Below are positions 1 to 11,379 of a stretch of DNA of 64,000 nucleotides, one piece after another. The notes under the pieces were generated by a model. That model was not told the DNA's origin and did no database searches. It saw only the letters and a list, made by a program, of their open reading frames with translations. The stretch's first letter is position 1. Every line of letters starts with the position of its first letter. Both the position numbers and the translations under genes were made by a program. The DNA is from Phoronis australis. Its lineage: Eukaryota; Phoronida; Phoronidae. The stretch spans positions 213,004 to 277,003 of the forward strand of contig NMRA01000515.1 in assembly GCA_002633005.1 (NCBI GenBank), written 5' to 3'.

Positions 1-227
1 TTAATTCTATGTTTCTGTGGTGCTTTAAGCAACTGGTGTATAGGATGTGCTTGTATTATGAAGATTACTCACATTTTGCCCCTAGCCTATTGAGGAGACA
101 ATGACCATGCCTTTCCATTTTGCAAAGTATGCCCTCTACTGGCCACTTTATGGTACCAATAAACAACCCTAGAAGGATACCGTATGCGGTGCAATTGTGG
201 GCGCATTTCAACGCTCCGCGTTGCTCT
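1..227. repeat. End of a dispersed repeat, same family as 33.7-34.9 kb
   Basis: Bases about 100-225 resemble the reverse complement of about 33725-33880, sharing GCATTTCAACGCTCC and CAACCCTAGAAG-type blocks. The corresponding intron upstream of 6151 lacks it, so the copy-A haplotype carries an insertion ending near 227. Confidence 0.6.
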
Positions 228-278
228 TGTTTATTTCAGTAGCATTAATGATTTTCAAACTTGGTATTTTTGTTCTAG

Positions 279-434
279 TTGTCAAAAGATGTCCAGGGTC
301 GTCAGAACTGTTTCTATGTGGAGTTGGGTGATTCAAAGGAAAGACTCTGTTTCAGTGTGGAAGCTAGACAAGATGTGAATTTATTGAGAAAAGAATGGAC
401 AAATGCAACAGTAGCCACAGTTCAACGAATAAAG
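279..434 (+). pseudogene. SNTG: Extra copy of syntrophin exon (VELGDSKERL)
   Basis: Same 52-codon exon as 6204-6359 with intact frame and splice borders, differing by a handful of bases (for example D for V and T for I). It sits upstream of exons that should precede it in the gene, so it cannot be spliced collinearly with 2516-4832. Best read as part of an alternative haplotype contig rather than a true pseudogene. Confidence 0.7.
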
Positions 435-955
435 GTGGGATTGTTTGAACACAAAATGTAGGACAGTTCATTGTATTAAAACTTTTGTAGTAGGTAATGG
501 TGCGTTTTGCTAATTAAATGTGTTCAACACGAGTGTCAATATCCTAACATTTAAGTGTCTGACATGTTTTCATCTTCAGTCATAATCATTTTATTGCAAT
601 TTCAAAGAAGGAAAATTAACATATTATTCTTCAGTTTGAAAATAAATTGAGCTTTTTTTAATTAAAGACTTTTACCTTGTGACATCTCATTTCATAATAT
701 ATCAAATGTTTTGATTTAATTGTGAAATGAGGCTAGTTAACGCTCCTTGTACTGTGGTCAGGTTGGAGCTCACAAGTGTTATTTTTTTGGTTAATGTAAC
801 AAATTTTTATTTACCATACTTTGAAGTTGAAGCAAGTGGAAGAAAGAGGTATGAGTGTGCCCGGTTTTCGTTTGTGATACAGGTGTGATAGTTCGGGTCA
901 AAGGGGATTTTACCAGTTGCCTGAGCTCGCATTGACTCAATTGTGACTTTTTCAG

Positions 956-1048
956 AGTAAGACATATGGTTGCACTTGGCGAGGTCGAATAGCTGGTCTT
1001 GTATTCGATATTGATAAAGGGATTCAATTATATGATAAGAAAACTAAG
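956..1048 (+). pseudogene. SNTG: Extra copy of syntrophin exon (TYGCTWRGRI)
   Basis: Duplicate of 6891-6983 with frame and splice sites kept. It follows the 279-434 copy at about the same intron distance as in the main gene. Confidence 0.7.
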
Positions 1049-2069
1049 GTATGTCTCTTTCGAAATGGACGAGTCTGATCTAGATATTAATGGTGCATTT
1101 GACCCGACTGTTTAGCTGGCTAATAATGGAAATCAAATATAGACTTTTACTCTCATGAAATCATTATCATTTTATTCCTTACCGCCATAGGGCTCTATTT
1201 CCACGAACAACTCAAGTCACAGGCAACATGTGGACATGCCATTTTCAATTCAGTATGAAGTGTTTTCTTAAGTCATTGGTGATATCAGTGTTGCTTCTTG
1301 TTTGTTGCAGGAATCAAATCCTTTCACGGTAACGTATAGCATTAGAGATATTTTATTTGAGTGAAAGATCTAATTCAATTTTTGTTCTTTAGCCGGCTGA
1401 ACAGGGCAAATATAGCTTTAAGTGGCTGTAATTGTCAAACCCTAAATGATGTTATTTCAAAATTCAACTAAAAAGTGGCATTTCAATAATCTTAAGGATC
1501 TCAAGTGACTGCGGAGGAATGGTAGCAATACATTGTAATAGATGAACAAAATGTCCACTAGATGGTGCAGGAGTTGTGACCACTTACACATCATAATGTA
1601 AAACTACAAATATTAAAAGAACCAACATACTATTGAAACCAAGCATGGGAATGGTGCTTGTTTGAAAATTGCCAGGCATCTCAACAAGAATGTCACTGTT
1701 GAACTTTATCAATTGGTTGGGAAAAGGCAGAAAACAGCAATGGACCTTTTTATGGTATGAGAATTGTGGGATTTTCATTTTTATCGCCATCTGTTGGCTG
1801 CAAATGTAGTGTACATTTTCTGGTAGCTGATTGACTGATCAGCGTCCCATTATTCATTGCAGATATCTCGCAAATCTCTAACCTACACCTACATATCTAT
1901 ATGTAGCGACACAAAAGGGAAACAATAAAAATTAATCTGCAGGCACGTTTTTTTTATATTTTAATTATCTTGGGCATTTTGAGAAGGTTCATTGAATCTG
2001 TATATTGGAGGGTGCTTCTGATAAATTGTAAACTGAAAATTCTTTTACGCTTTTACTTGAATATTTCAG

Positions 2070-2101
2070 ACTATTGCATGGTGCTATAAATTCTCCCAGT
2101 T
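2070..2101 (+). pseudogene. SNTG: Truncated copy of syntrophin exon, cut at an N
   Basis: Starts after ATTTCAG and reads TIAWCYKFSQ, then is cut by the N at 2102. The sequence after the N is an unrelated 42-bp tandem repeat, so the break looks like an assembly join. Confidence 0.7.
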
Positions 2102-2102
2102 N

Positions 2103-2262
2103 CACCTCTTTGGTTGTGTTCCTTCAAGGCTCTAGTATAAATCTCATCTCTTTGGTTGTGTTCCTTCAAGGCTCTAGTATAAATCTCATCTCTTTGGTTG
2201 TGTTCCTTCAAGGCTCTAGTATAAATCTCATCTCTTTGGTTTTGTTCCTTCAAGGCTCTAGC
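2103..2262. repeat. 42-bp tandem repeat, about 3.8 copies
   Basis: Unit contains CTCTTTGGTTGTGTTCCTTC and AAGGCTCTAGTATAAATCTC. The 42-base period is a multiple of three, so it makes false open frames on both strands. It starts immediately after the N at 2102. Confidence 0.9.
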
Positions 2263-2342
2263 AGTGAGGAGTGTCAAGGACATAACATAGTTGCATTTTC
2301 ATTTCAACCGTGGGGTTAGAAGAGGTGGAAATTGGTGAAGAG

Positions 2343-2370
2343 AGGAGGGGGGGGGGGNGGGGGGGGGGGC
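2343..2370. other. Poly-G tract with embedded N
   Basis: A run of G interrupted by one N at 2358, likely a contig join or an unresolved homopolymer. Confidence 0.8.
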
Positions 2371-2515
2371 AGAGTGTAAAGTTGAACTTGCCTATATCCC
2401 CAAATAGTTTACCTTCTTGTAGACTTGTTCTTTGCTTTGTGTCTACCAATATGTGATATGCTGGTGAGTGGACTTAATGCTTAATGTTTTTAACATGTGT
2501 CGTGTGTTGTTGAAG

Positions 2516-2645
2516 GTCAAGTAAATTTGAAGTGATTTCTGCGACGGGTACAAGGTCTGGCCACATTCAGTGCGATGACAGTGCTACAATGGTGTCCTGG
2601 ATAGAGAGCATAACACGCAGTATAAAGGAGGCTAATAAACATTTT
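2516..2645 (+). CDS. SNTG: Syntrophin exon: end of first PH half
   Basis: Reads SSKFEVISATGTRSG followed by DDSATMVSWIESI, the PH C-terminal helix with its conserved W. One leading base continues the codon from an upstream exon not found here, so the true acceptor (AAG before 2516) is a best guess. The donor is TTT|GTAAGT, phase 0. It lies 158 bases after the N at 2358. Confidence 0.75.
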
Positions 2646-5600
2646 GTAAGTGAACTCCTTATTTTTCAAGGAGATTTTAGTAGTTTTGTTTATATTTCTT
2701 GGTTTATAAATTGGGCTGCACAGGGGTATTCAAGTACTATAGTATGGTATGTATCAATAGGAGGAAAATACCAGTGAAATACCTAGAGCAAAAGTACCAG
2801 ACAGGTTTTCTTATCGTCTCTTAGCCAATTCAGCTACTTGAAATATGCTCAATATTTACTTCATCAGTTTTAATATGCTCCACTTATCGACAACAAACAC
2901 CATCTCTCACGTCGAATATTTGTTAGGTGAAACTACAGAGCAGTTATTAATAAGTGGCTGACAGATCATCCGTTTACAGGTACACATGAAGACAAGATAC
3001 TGTTCCTTTAGTGTATGACTCTTATACTTAAGGGAGGGTTGCGGTCGAAGCTTGCTGTCAGTGTTTGCTTTTGACATCTTAAAATAGCAATGTGAAATGT
3101 CAAAGTTTTATTTATTGATAAATTATTGTTGGAAGCCATATCTATAATGAAATATTGATATCGTATCAATCATTGAGTCACAGCGTGCAGTCCTATTTTG
3201 TAAATTAGTTCAAGATGGGTATGTCTGTGGTGTTTCTCAGTCTTGTTTTTGACAGCTCTGTGAGCTTGGTCAATGGTAAGTTTGATGGCAAATAATGTGA
3301 TCAGAGTAATGTGATCAGAATAATGTGATCAGAATAATGTGATCAGAATAATGTGATCAGAATAATGTGATCAGAATAATGTGATCAGAGATAACATAGA
3401 ATTGCAGTGTTGTTACAAATACACATCAAAGTCTCAAAATTAATAACCAGTCATTATTCAGTTGATGAAATATGTGATTTGTGACATAAATCTTTGTGTC
3501 ATACAGATATACTCATTCAACAAACAGTTCATGCCAAGTGACCATATTGTTCATGTGTGCTGGGCCTGTCAGCTAGGTAAAACAGAATGGAAACAATGGA
3601 AAAGGAAGTTTTTAGTTTTGCGAGGACCTGATGTGTTGGTGTTTGATGCACCTCCAGTAAGTACAAGTAATTTGTTACAGCTGATACATGTATTAAAAAC
3701 TGACTTAGTGATTATGAGACTATTTTCAAGAGATACGTGAGTAAAACATGAGGTGCACCTTAAGACCTGCTGCGGAATGAAAATCTGTATTTTCAGGCTT
3801 CTTTAAATCCCGCTGATATATGAATGGAGTATTGCCAGATTGTTTGCAAGAGATATCGAAGTAGTCAAATTAACTTTTAAGTAAAAACACCAGGTGCATA
3901 ATGGAAATATGTATTCTTAAGGTCCTTTTCTTAAATTCTACTTATGTATGAATGTGAACTTTTGAACATTCTGAGACAATTTGCGTGAGGTATTTGAGTA
4001 AAACATCCAATTTTCTTAAATGCAATATGCAGAATGGAAATCTGTATTTTTCAGACTTCCTCAAATTCTGAATGTCATGCAAATTAAACATAGTAGTTCT
4101 ATTATTTATTATAATACCTTTGAAATGAAGTTAGGGATTGAGTTTGTGTCAGTCTAGTTATCAACAGTTTCTGTCTGAAGGTTTCGCTTCTCTTGCTTTT
4201 GTACAATGTTGTGTAAAGTTTTATGGAATGTAGCAGTTCTTTCTCTTTTATCTTCGCTTTCCTCCTGGATCTTTTCACGGATTTTTACAAACATTTTGTC
4301 AATTGTAAATGGTGTGTACAACTAGATAGCTGCAGACTTTTGTTTCATCTAAACCTTTGTTGGACCTATGTAGTGGCACTTAGTATGACTGCTGTGTCTA
4401 GGGGACATCTGTTTACAATATACAATATAAGGGCTGTGCACTACTCTAGTTTAGAGTTCTACTTTAATTGTAAACTGTCCATAATCTTACATTTTTGGAA
4501 ATTTTGGTGACTCATTCCCTTTTGGGATGGCTTCTTAAAAACCAAATGTCAAGAACCAAATTGCACACGCCACTTTGCGTAAACTATATTGTACTAAGGA
4601 ACTGGAGTTCATTAAAACCTTTTTGGCAATAGGTTTCAGAAGCTACAGACATATATTGTCTGAATGATTCAAATAATTATTCTTGCACGGTCATGTCACT
4701 GTTATTGTTCTTTTTTTCTTTTACGTGTTGGATTAGTAAAGCATTGCTTGTTTGTTACAGGTTAAGACAAGAGATTGGGTGCGATGTACAGATGTCTTTA
4801 AAATCTGTGAAGTAATGTTCCATTCAGCAGAGGTAAGTCAGCCCACACTTCCATTGTCAACTACAAGTTGCATCATTTTCATTGTCATGTTGGTGCATTT
4901 TAGTTTTACCAAAATTAATCATTTACCTCATTTTTGTATGAGTGTTGATTCAGAGGAAAGGTTGAGTTGATCATGTTTTTGTTACCTCAAAGCAGTTTTA
5001 GAAAGTCACATTTTTGTTGCTGTAATGGAGGTCTGTAAAGTGCCCCATTTGGCTGTGCAGTGTCAGGCCCCCCTTTAATCATGATCCTGGATCCAGGTCT
5101 GTTATATTGCAATCTTTTTTATCAGTTTGGTCCACTTAAATTGGCATGACGATTTTTAATACTTATTACTTTGTGAAATGAAATTTCTTTAAGTTTGTTG
5201 CTTTGTCATAAAATTTGTTTTTTTTTTAAATTTTTTGTTCATTTCTTTGTTCACACGCTTCATGTTGCATTTTGAATCTCATCAACATGGAATTCACACA
5301 CAACTTGTGAATGGCTCATTATTGGTTTGCGGAACCATAGCTCCACTGTCGCTGGAGGAATTTTTTTCCCTAAGACTTATCGTTCTTGTGTAATTCCAGA
5401 CTTTCTAATGGCTGCTTTCTATTTACTTAAGTTTTTGTGCCGTACCTTCGGCGTTCCTTAATATGTCTGAAATTTGGTTTGTGAATTGGTCATTTAAAGT
5501 GCTATTAGCACGTTGAAACCTGTTTCTCGATACGATTTACTGTTTTCGCAATACTCTAGATTTACTGCCTAGATGACTGCTCTTTTATTGTCTTATCTCT

Positions 5601-8236
5601 AGCTGCACTTTGTTAGCCTATCATATCCATGCTTGAGATCGAACTTTTTGTCTAATCTGCATGAAATTTTCATAGAGTTTATCTAGTTAATGACACAAGG
5701 AATGTTGTTTTTGAGCGAAATCTGATGCAAGATGGCCCTTTTTCAAATTTGTTGGTGATCCTTTGACTAAACCTTTTTAAGGCTATCTGTATTCTGGTGA
5801 TAAGTTTCTTGCTGGAACTTATCTACTCAAGTTATTCTAGGTTTTCTGCCTTCTCTTCTATTGACTGATTCCTCAGTGCACTTCTGGTGTGAGCGCTCTC
5901 TTTTACTGACTGATTCCTCAGTGCAATTAAATGTTTCATCATTTGCTATACATTGCTGTAATATAACTTGGGTTCGTGGTTGTTGACGTTGTTTGTATTG
6001 TCGTTGAACTCGTCTTTTAACTTTTCTGTTCGATTTCCCCAAGTGTCATTCTTCAGAGCCTTTTCATTTTAATGACCGTTAAAAATCTTTCATGTGCCAG
6101 TATTAAATTATTGTCGCCAAATAGAGTTGCAAATAAATTTTTGATTCTGTATTTTTTATTTCAGTAGCATTACTGATTTTCAAACTTGGTATTTTTGTTC
6201 TAGTTGTCAAAAGTTGTCCAGGGTCGTCAGAACTGTTTCTATGTGGAGTTGGGTGATTCAAAGGAAAGACTCTGTTTCAGTGTGGAAGCTAGACAAGATG
6301 TGAATTTATTGAGAAAAGAATGGATAAATGCAACAGTAGCCACAGTTCAACGAATAAAGGTGGGATTGTTTGAACACAAAATGTAGGAGGGACAGTTCAT
6401 TGTATTAAAACTTTTATAGTAGGTAATGGTGCGTTTTGCTAATTAAATGTGTTCAACATATATTACTGAGTGTCAATATCATTACATTTAAGTGTCCGAC
6501 ATGTTTTCATCTTCAGTCATAATCATTTTATTGCAATTTCAAAGAAGGAAAATTAACATATTATTCTTCAGTTTGAAAATAAATTGAGCTTTTTAATTAA
6601 AGACTTTTACCTCGTGACATCTCATTTCATAATATATCAAATGTTTTGATTTAATTGTGAAATGAGGCTAGTTAACGCTCCTTGTACTGTGGTCAGGTTG
6701 GAGCTCACAGGTGTTATTTTTTTGGTTAATGTAACAAATTTTTATTTACCATTCTTTGAAGTTGAAGCAAATGGAAGAAAGAGGGATGGGTGTGCCCGGT
6801 TTTCATTTGTGACACAGGTGTGATAGTTCGGGTCAAAGGGGATTTTACCAGTTGCCTGAGCTCGCAGTGACTCAATTGTGACTTTTTCAGAGTAAGACAT
6901 ATGGTTGCACTTGGCGAGGTCGAATAGCTGGTCTTGTATTCGATATTGATAAAGGGATTCAACTATATGATAAGAAAACTAAGGTATGTTTCTGTCGAAA
7001 TGGATGAGTCTGATCTAGATATTAATGGTGCATTTGAAACGACTGTTTAGCTGGCTAATAATGGAAATCAAATAGAGATTTTTACTCTCATGAAATCATT
7101 GTCATTATATTCCTTACCGCCATAGGACTCTGTTTCCACGAACAACTCAAGTCACAGGCAACATGTGGACGTGCCATTTTCAATTCAGTATGAAGTGTTT
7201 TCTTAAGTCATTGGTGATGTCAGAGTTGCTTCTTGTTTTTGGCAGGAATCGAATCCTTTCACGGTATCGTATAGCATTAGAGATATTTTATTTGAGTGAA
7301 AGATCCAATTCGATTTTTGTTCTTTAGCCGGCTGAACAGGGCAAATATAGCTTTAAGTGGCTGTAATTTTCAAACGCTAAATGATGTTATTTCAAAATTC
7401 AACTAAAAAGTGGCATTTCAATAATCTTAAGGATCGCAAGTGACTGCGGAGGAATGGTAGCAATACATACTAATAGATGAACAAAATGTCCACTAGATGG
7501 TGCAGGAGTTGTGACCACTTACACATCATAATGTAAAACTACAAATATTAAAAGAACCAACATACTATTGAAACCAAGCATGGGAATGGTGCTTGTTTGA
7601 AAATTGAGAACGTTTTGAGAAGGTTCATTGAATCTGTATATTGGAGGGTGCTTCTGATAAATTGTAAACTGAAAATTCTTTTACGCTTGTAAACTGAAAA
7701 TTCTTTTACGCTTTTACTTGAATATTTCAGACTATTGCATGGTGCTATAAATTCTCCCAGTTACAAAGTTCGTCTGATGATGGAAAGACAAATCTAAGGC
7801 TACTGTTCAACACTGGACAGGGTACAGACAAGAAGGTTGGTATCACTGTGGTTAAGTGGGGAATTTACATTTAATGTTTTTCACCATGTCGGTAATCTGA
7901 AGAAACAATTCATAATTGTTTTGATTTGCAGTTTTCATTCTTGTAAAGGATGAAAACTTGATTTTTGAAAAAATCTCATCCATAGTGCTGTTGATTGAAA
8001 TTCATAAAAACGTGAAGTAACCATCTCGGTCACTTTTTATGACAGAACTGTGGTACAAATATGCAAATGTTATTCCTAAAAACTATACTGTAGCACAATT
8101 TTTTTGGGATTATTTTCAGGAAATTGTGAGCACAGAGTTAAGGCCATTACTTTTCTGTCTGCACGCCTTTCTTTCCACCAAGCTGGCTAGTGTTACAAAC
8201 AGTGCTGCATCCGGGAGGCGAGACACACAGGAATGA
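2516..8236 (+). CDS. SNTG: Gamma-syntrophin-like gene, 3' half (7 exons)
   Basis: Syntrophins are membrane-associated adaptors of the dystrophin complex. Gamma-syntrophins have an N-terminal PDZ domain, a split PH region and a C-terminal syntrophin-unique segment. Seven exons are visible: 2516-2645, 3507-3656, 4761-4832, 6204-6359, 6891-6983, 7731-7835 and 8120-8236. All internal junctions are phase 0 with GT donors and AG acceptors, giving 273 residues and a TGA stop. Recalled vertebrate gamma-syntrophins align along the whole length: PSDHIVH...CW, KRKFLVLRGPDVLVF, DWVR...ICEVMF, YKFSQLQSSSDDGKT and LHAFLSTKLASV all have clear counterparts. The PDZ exons are not in this window and presumably lie to the left. 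Relative to vertebrates a short piece between ICEVMF and the next exon appears absent, so a small exon in 4833-6203 may have been missed. Gamma rather than alpha/beta is chosen from the SSDDGKT and DWVR matches. Confidence 0.85.
3291..3388. repeat. 14-bp tandem repeat, 7 copies
   Basis: Seven head-to-tail units of AATAATGTGATCAG (the second has AG for AA at its start), lying in the intron before the 3507 exon. Each unit carries a TGATCA palindrome. Confidence 0.92.
3507..3656 (+). CDS. SNTG: Syntrophin exon: linker and start of second PH segment
   Basis: Fifty codons after a CATACAG acceptor, ending CCTCCA|GTAAGT. Contains MPSDHIVHVCWACQ and KRKFLVLRGPDVLVFDAPP, matching the vertebrate SPSDQVVHMGW...KFLALKGP...FSTPP stretch that opens the second PH half. 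Confidence 0.85.
4761..4832 (+). CDS. SNTG: Syntrophin exon: DWVR...ICEVMF segment
   Basis: A 72-base exon between GTTACAG and GTAAGT, phase 0 on both sides. The peptide VKTRDWVRCTDVFKICEVMF matches the vertebrate DWVRAERTYxxCEVLF core. Confidence 0.85.
6204..6359 (+). CDS. SNTG: Syntrophin exon: PH strand/helix (VELGDSKERLCFSVEA)
   Basis: Fifty-two codons after TTCTAG, ending ATAAAG|GTGGGA. It contains CFYVELGDSKERLCFSVEA and an RKEWINATVATVQRIK helix, corresponding to the vertebrate CFSI...VELGSELAMWEKSFQRATFMEVQ region. A near-identical copy lies at 279-434. Confidence 0.85.
6891..6983 (+). CDS. SNTG: Syntrophin exon: TYGCTWRGRIAGLVFD segment
   Basis: Thirty-one codons between TTTTTCAG and GTATGT, phase 0. 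SKTYGCTWRGRIAGLVFDID followed by GIQLYDKKTK corresponds to the vertebrate TYMCSWQGEMLCFTVDF...CFESKTK stretch. A copy lies at 956-1048. Confidence 0.85.
7731..7835 (+). CDS. SNTG: Syntrophin exon: YKFSQLQSSSDDGKT segment
   Basis: Thirty-five codons after ATTTCAG, ending AAGAAG|GTTGGT. The conserved FSQL..SSDDGK motif of the gamma-syntrophin C-terminal region is obvious. The copy at 2070 breaks off at the N at 2102. Confidence 0.87.
8120..8236 (+). CDS. SNTG: Syntrophin last exon
   Basis: Thirty-eight codons plus TGA after TATTTTCAG. ELRPLLFCLHAFLSTKLASV matches the vertebrate DLRAVLHCIHSFIAAKVASV. The tail after it is short and not conserved. A copy with the same reading frame lies at 9564-9680. 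Bases 8237-9357 are presumed 3' UTR/downstream DNA; I see no further gene there. Confidence 0.85.
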   Translation, partial: EIVSTELRPLLFCLHAFLSTKLASVTNSAASGRRDTQE

Positions 8237-9563
8237 GACTTTTCAAGAGATTTGCTTAGTGAATTACAAGTTGTCTTAAAGACCTGTGCCACTGCATTAA
8301 AGACAAGGCCACAGAGTTAGTCTTCAGAGGAACTCACTTCTTGGCATATTTACTGAATATAACTTTAATCAGTTGATAATTTACAAAATGATGCATTCTA
8401 TTTTCTAATTTGAATACAGACTATACACTTAAATGCACTGTTGCTATTTTTTACTTTGTTATTACATTATATACTACTTATTTATTTACATACTGGAGTT
8501 ACTGTCATTCATAATTTCAAAATAAGCCAAAGTTGTATTTTATTGACTTCATCCTGTAATGATTAGCATTTCATATTGTTGACACCACAAAATGTTCTAT
8601 TGAACTGGATGGACAATAATTTCTCATTGTTTTATTTCAGTTTACTATATTTCCGACAAGTTATGTACATCACTGTAGATCAAACATTGATAACTAAAAC
8701 GCGTTGTCGACACTGAAGGATATAACTAAAATTATTCTAACAAATTCCTTCTTTACTCCAGTTTACTGAAGTTGGTCACAAGCACTTGAATTAAACTATT
8801 CTTTGTAGCCACAACTGGCACCAACACTCACTGTAACCACAGGCACTCTCAGCTATTTATTATAATAGTGTCATGACAAATGGCTGATTAAATGTGCCTT
8901 TGTCATAACATGGTTATGAGTCATTTGGGAAACTTGTGTGTGCATTCAAGGGGTATATTAGGCTACAGTTGCTCACCCACAGCTCATTTCAACATGATAA
9001 CATGGGCGTAGACACTCTGAAGAGGGGTTTGGTGCAACAGGGTCTCTAGCATACCATTAAAGTTTATAGTTCAACAAGTCTGTGTATTTATTTAAATAAC
9101 ATCTACAAAACTGCTAAAATATGATGTCTTTACTGAAAGCAGAAAGTCTGAAGAACTTGATTTTTCCCGTCTAACAGACCATACTTTTTGTTAAAATTTA
9201 GTGAAACAGAAATTGTACATTTATATTGTAAAACAACAGTATCAATAATGACTCACTGAATTTAGTTTTATAATTAATGTTCAAGATGAAATATCAAAAA
9301 CACTGCTATGGATTTTTCATTCTTTCATTTTATGCAACATTTGAGTTTCTTTGTAAANCGGTAATCTGAAGAAACAATTCATAATTGTTTTGATTTGCAG
9401 TTTTCATTCTTGTAAAGGATGAAAACTTGATTTTTGAAAAAATCTCATCCATAGTGCTGTTGATTGAAATTCATAAAAACCTGAAGTAACCATCTCAGTC
9501 ACTTTTTATGACAGAACTGTGGCACAACTATGCTGTAGCACAATTTTTTTGGATTATTTTCAG

Positions 9564-9680
9564 GAAATTGTGAGCACAGAGTTAAGGCCATTACTTTTCT
9601 GTCTGCACGCCTTTCTTTCCACCAAGCTGGCTAGTGTTTCAAACAGTGCTGCATCCGGGAGGCGAGACACACAGGAATGA
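9564..9680 (+). pseudogene. SNTG: Extra copy of syntrophin last exon
   Basis: 117 bases with the same ELRPLLFCLHAF reading, TGA and upstream TATTTTCAG as 8120-8236. Belongs to the 9359-12249 duplicate block that starts right after the N at 9358. Confidence 0.75.
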
Positions 9681-10216
9681 GACTTTTCAAGAGATTTGCT
9701 TGGTAAATTACAAGTTGTCGTAAAGACCTGTGCCACTGCATTAAAGACAAGGCCGCAGAGTTAGTCTTCAGAGGAACTCACTTCTTGGCATATTTACCGA
9801 ATATAACTTTAATCAGTTGATAATTTACAAAATGATGCACTCTATTTTCTAATTTGAGTACAGACTATACACTTAAATACACTGTTGCTATTTTTTACTT
9901 TGTTATTACATTATATACTACTTATTTATTTACATACTGGAGTTACTGTCATTCATAATTTCAAAATAAGCCAAAGTTGTATTTTATTGACTTCATCCTG
10001 TAATGATTAGCATTTCATATTGTTGACACCACAAAATGTTCTATTGAACTGGGTGGACAATAATTTCTTATTGCTTTATTCCAGTTTACTATATTTCCGA
10101 CAAGTTATGTACGTCACTGTAGATCAAACATTGATAACTAAAACGTTGTTGACACTGAAGGATATAACCAAAATTATTCTAACAAATTCCTTCTTTACTC
10201 CAGTTTACTGAAGTTG

Positions 10217-11010
10217 ATATTAGTGAAATAGTTTGCTGTAGACCAAATATCAGTAACTAAAGCACTAGGAGGGTCAATTATTTACTTCATATCGACTGCT
10301 GGTTCTTGTTAAACCAAACTGCACTCCTAAGACATCATTCTTTAGCCTTCTTGCTGCCCAATAGCCTACTCAAAGAAAACTGAGCTAATTTGACAAATAT
10401 AAAACTTGGATAAATTTTAAGTAAAATTTTTTTTAAGTTCCAAAAAGGTGATCTTAAGTTGGTCTTAAATATCTATGTAAGATTTGACTTTCTGGAGTTT
10501 TCGGGCCACATATATGCCCAGCAGTCATATGCGAAGAGAATTTTCTGAATGTACGGAATTGACAGTTTGTTATCGAAGGCTCTCAAATATGAACAGGCCA
10601 CTAATAGGTAACAATCATTACTTCAAATTTTTTCTTTGTTATTGGAATATTCACCTCTGGCTTGTTTGCCTAGAACTCCAGTGATGCGCATGAAGTGAAG
10701 CTCTGTGTTTGGAGGTCAAAGTTTCACTTTCACTGCAGAAGATAAAATGTACGGAGTTTTGAGAAGGTGTTTTACATAAGTGAAACTTTCCTGCTTGGTT
10801 GCTGGAACAAACTCTTGTTGGATCAAATGTAGCAGCCATTCTGACAACTTAAGACAAACTTGCAAAATAAGCTAAAACAGATCTTAAGATTTAAGGCCAT
10901 CAACTGGCCCCTGACCACTGTTACTATAAAGAGTTGCACTGTAAGAGACCTGTCACACAACGGAACTCCTCAGTCCAACGGCGTGAGGAATGACAGCATT
11001 GTACAGTCCG
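10217..11010. mobile_element. 794-bp insertion relative to the other copy
   Basis: The 8751-8790 copy shows the empty site. Here AGTTG occurs on both sides (10212-10216 and 11011-11015), consistent with a 5-bp target duplication. No LTR, poly-A tail or clear inverted ends were seen, and it holds only short frames. The element class is unknown, and a deletion in the other copy between AGTTG direct repeats is also possible. Confidence 0.55.
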
Positions 11011-11379
11011 AGTTGGTCACAAGCACTTGAATTAAACTATTCTTTGTAGTCACCACTGGCATCAACACTCACTGTAACCACAGGCACTCTCAGCTATTTA
11101 TTATAATAGTGTCATGACAAACGGCTGATTAAATGTGCCTGTGTCATAACATGGTTATGAGTCATTGGGGAAACTTGTGTGTGCATTCAAGGGGTATATT
11201 AGGCTACAGTTGCTCACCCACAGCTCATTTCAACATGATTACATGGGCGTGGGCACTCTGAAGAGGGGTTTGGTGCAACAGGGTCTCTAGCATACCATTA
11301 AAGTTTATAGGAGTTCAACAAGTATGTGCATTTATTTAAACAACATCTACAAAACTGCTAAAATATGATGTCTTTACTG

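Larger units (their letters stand above)
228..2101 (+). repeat. Duplicate block (copy A) of 6151-7766
   Basis: Exons, introns and small indels run in parallel with 6151-7766 and differ by scattered substitutions. The main differences are about 305 extra bases at 1672-1976 here and a short internal duplication in the other copy. The right end is an N (2102). Interpreted as the alternative haplotype placed in tandem. Confidence 0.75.

Noticed and set aside
2071-2319. Repetitive peptide frames on both strands
   Set aside because: Produced by the 42-bp tandem repeat after an assembly N.
5827-6042. Basic 71-codon - strand frame with an internal CTEESV repeat
   Set aside because: Due to a roughly 45-bp local duplication in a syntrophin intron; no further coding evidence.
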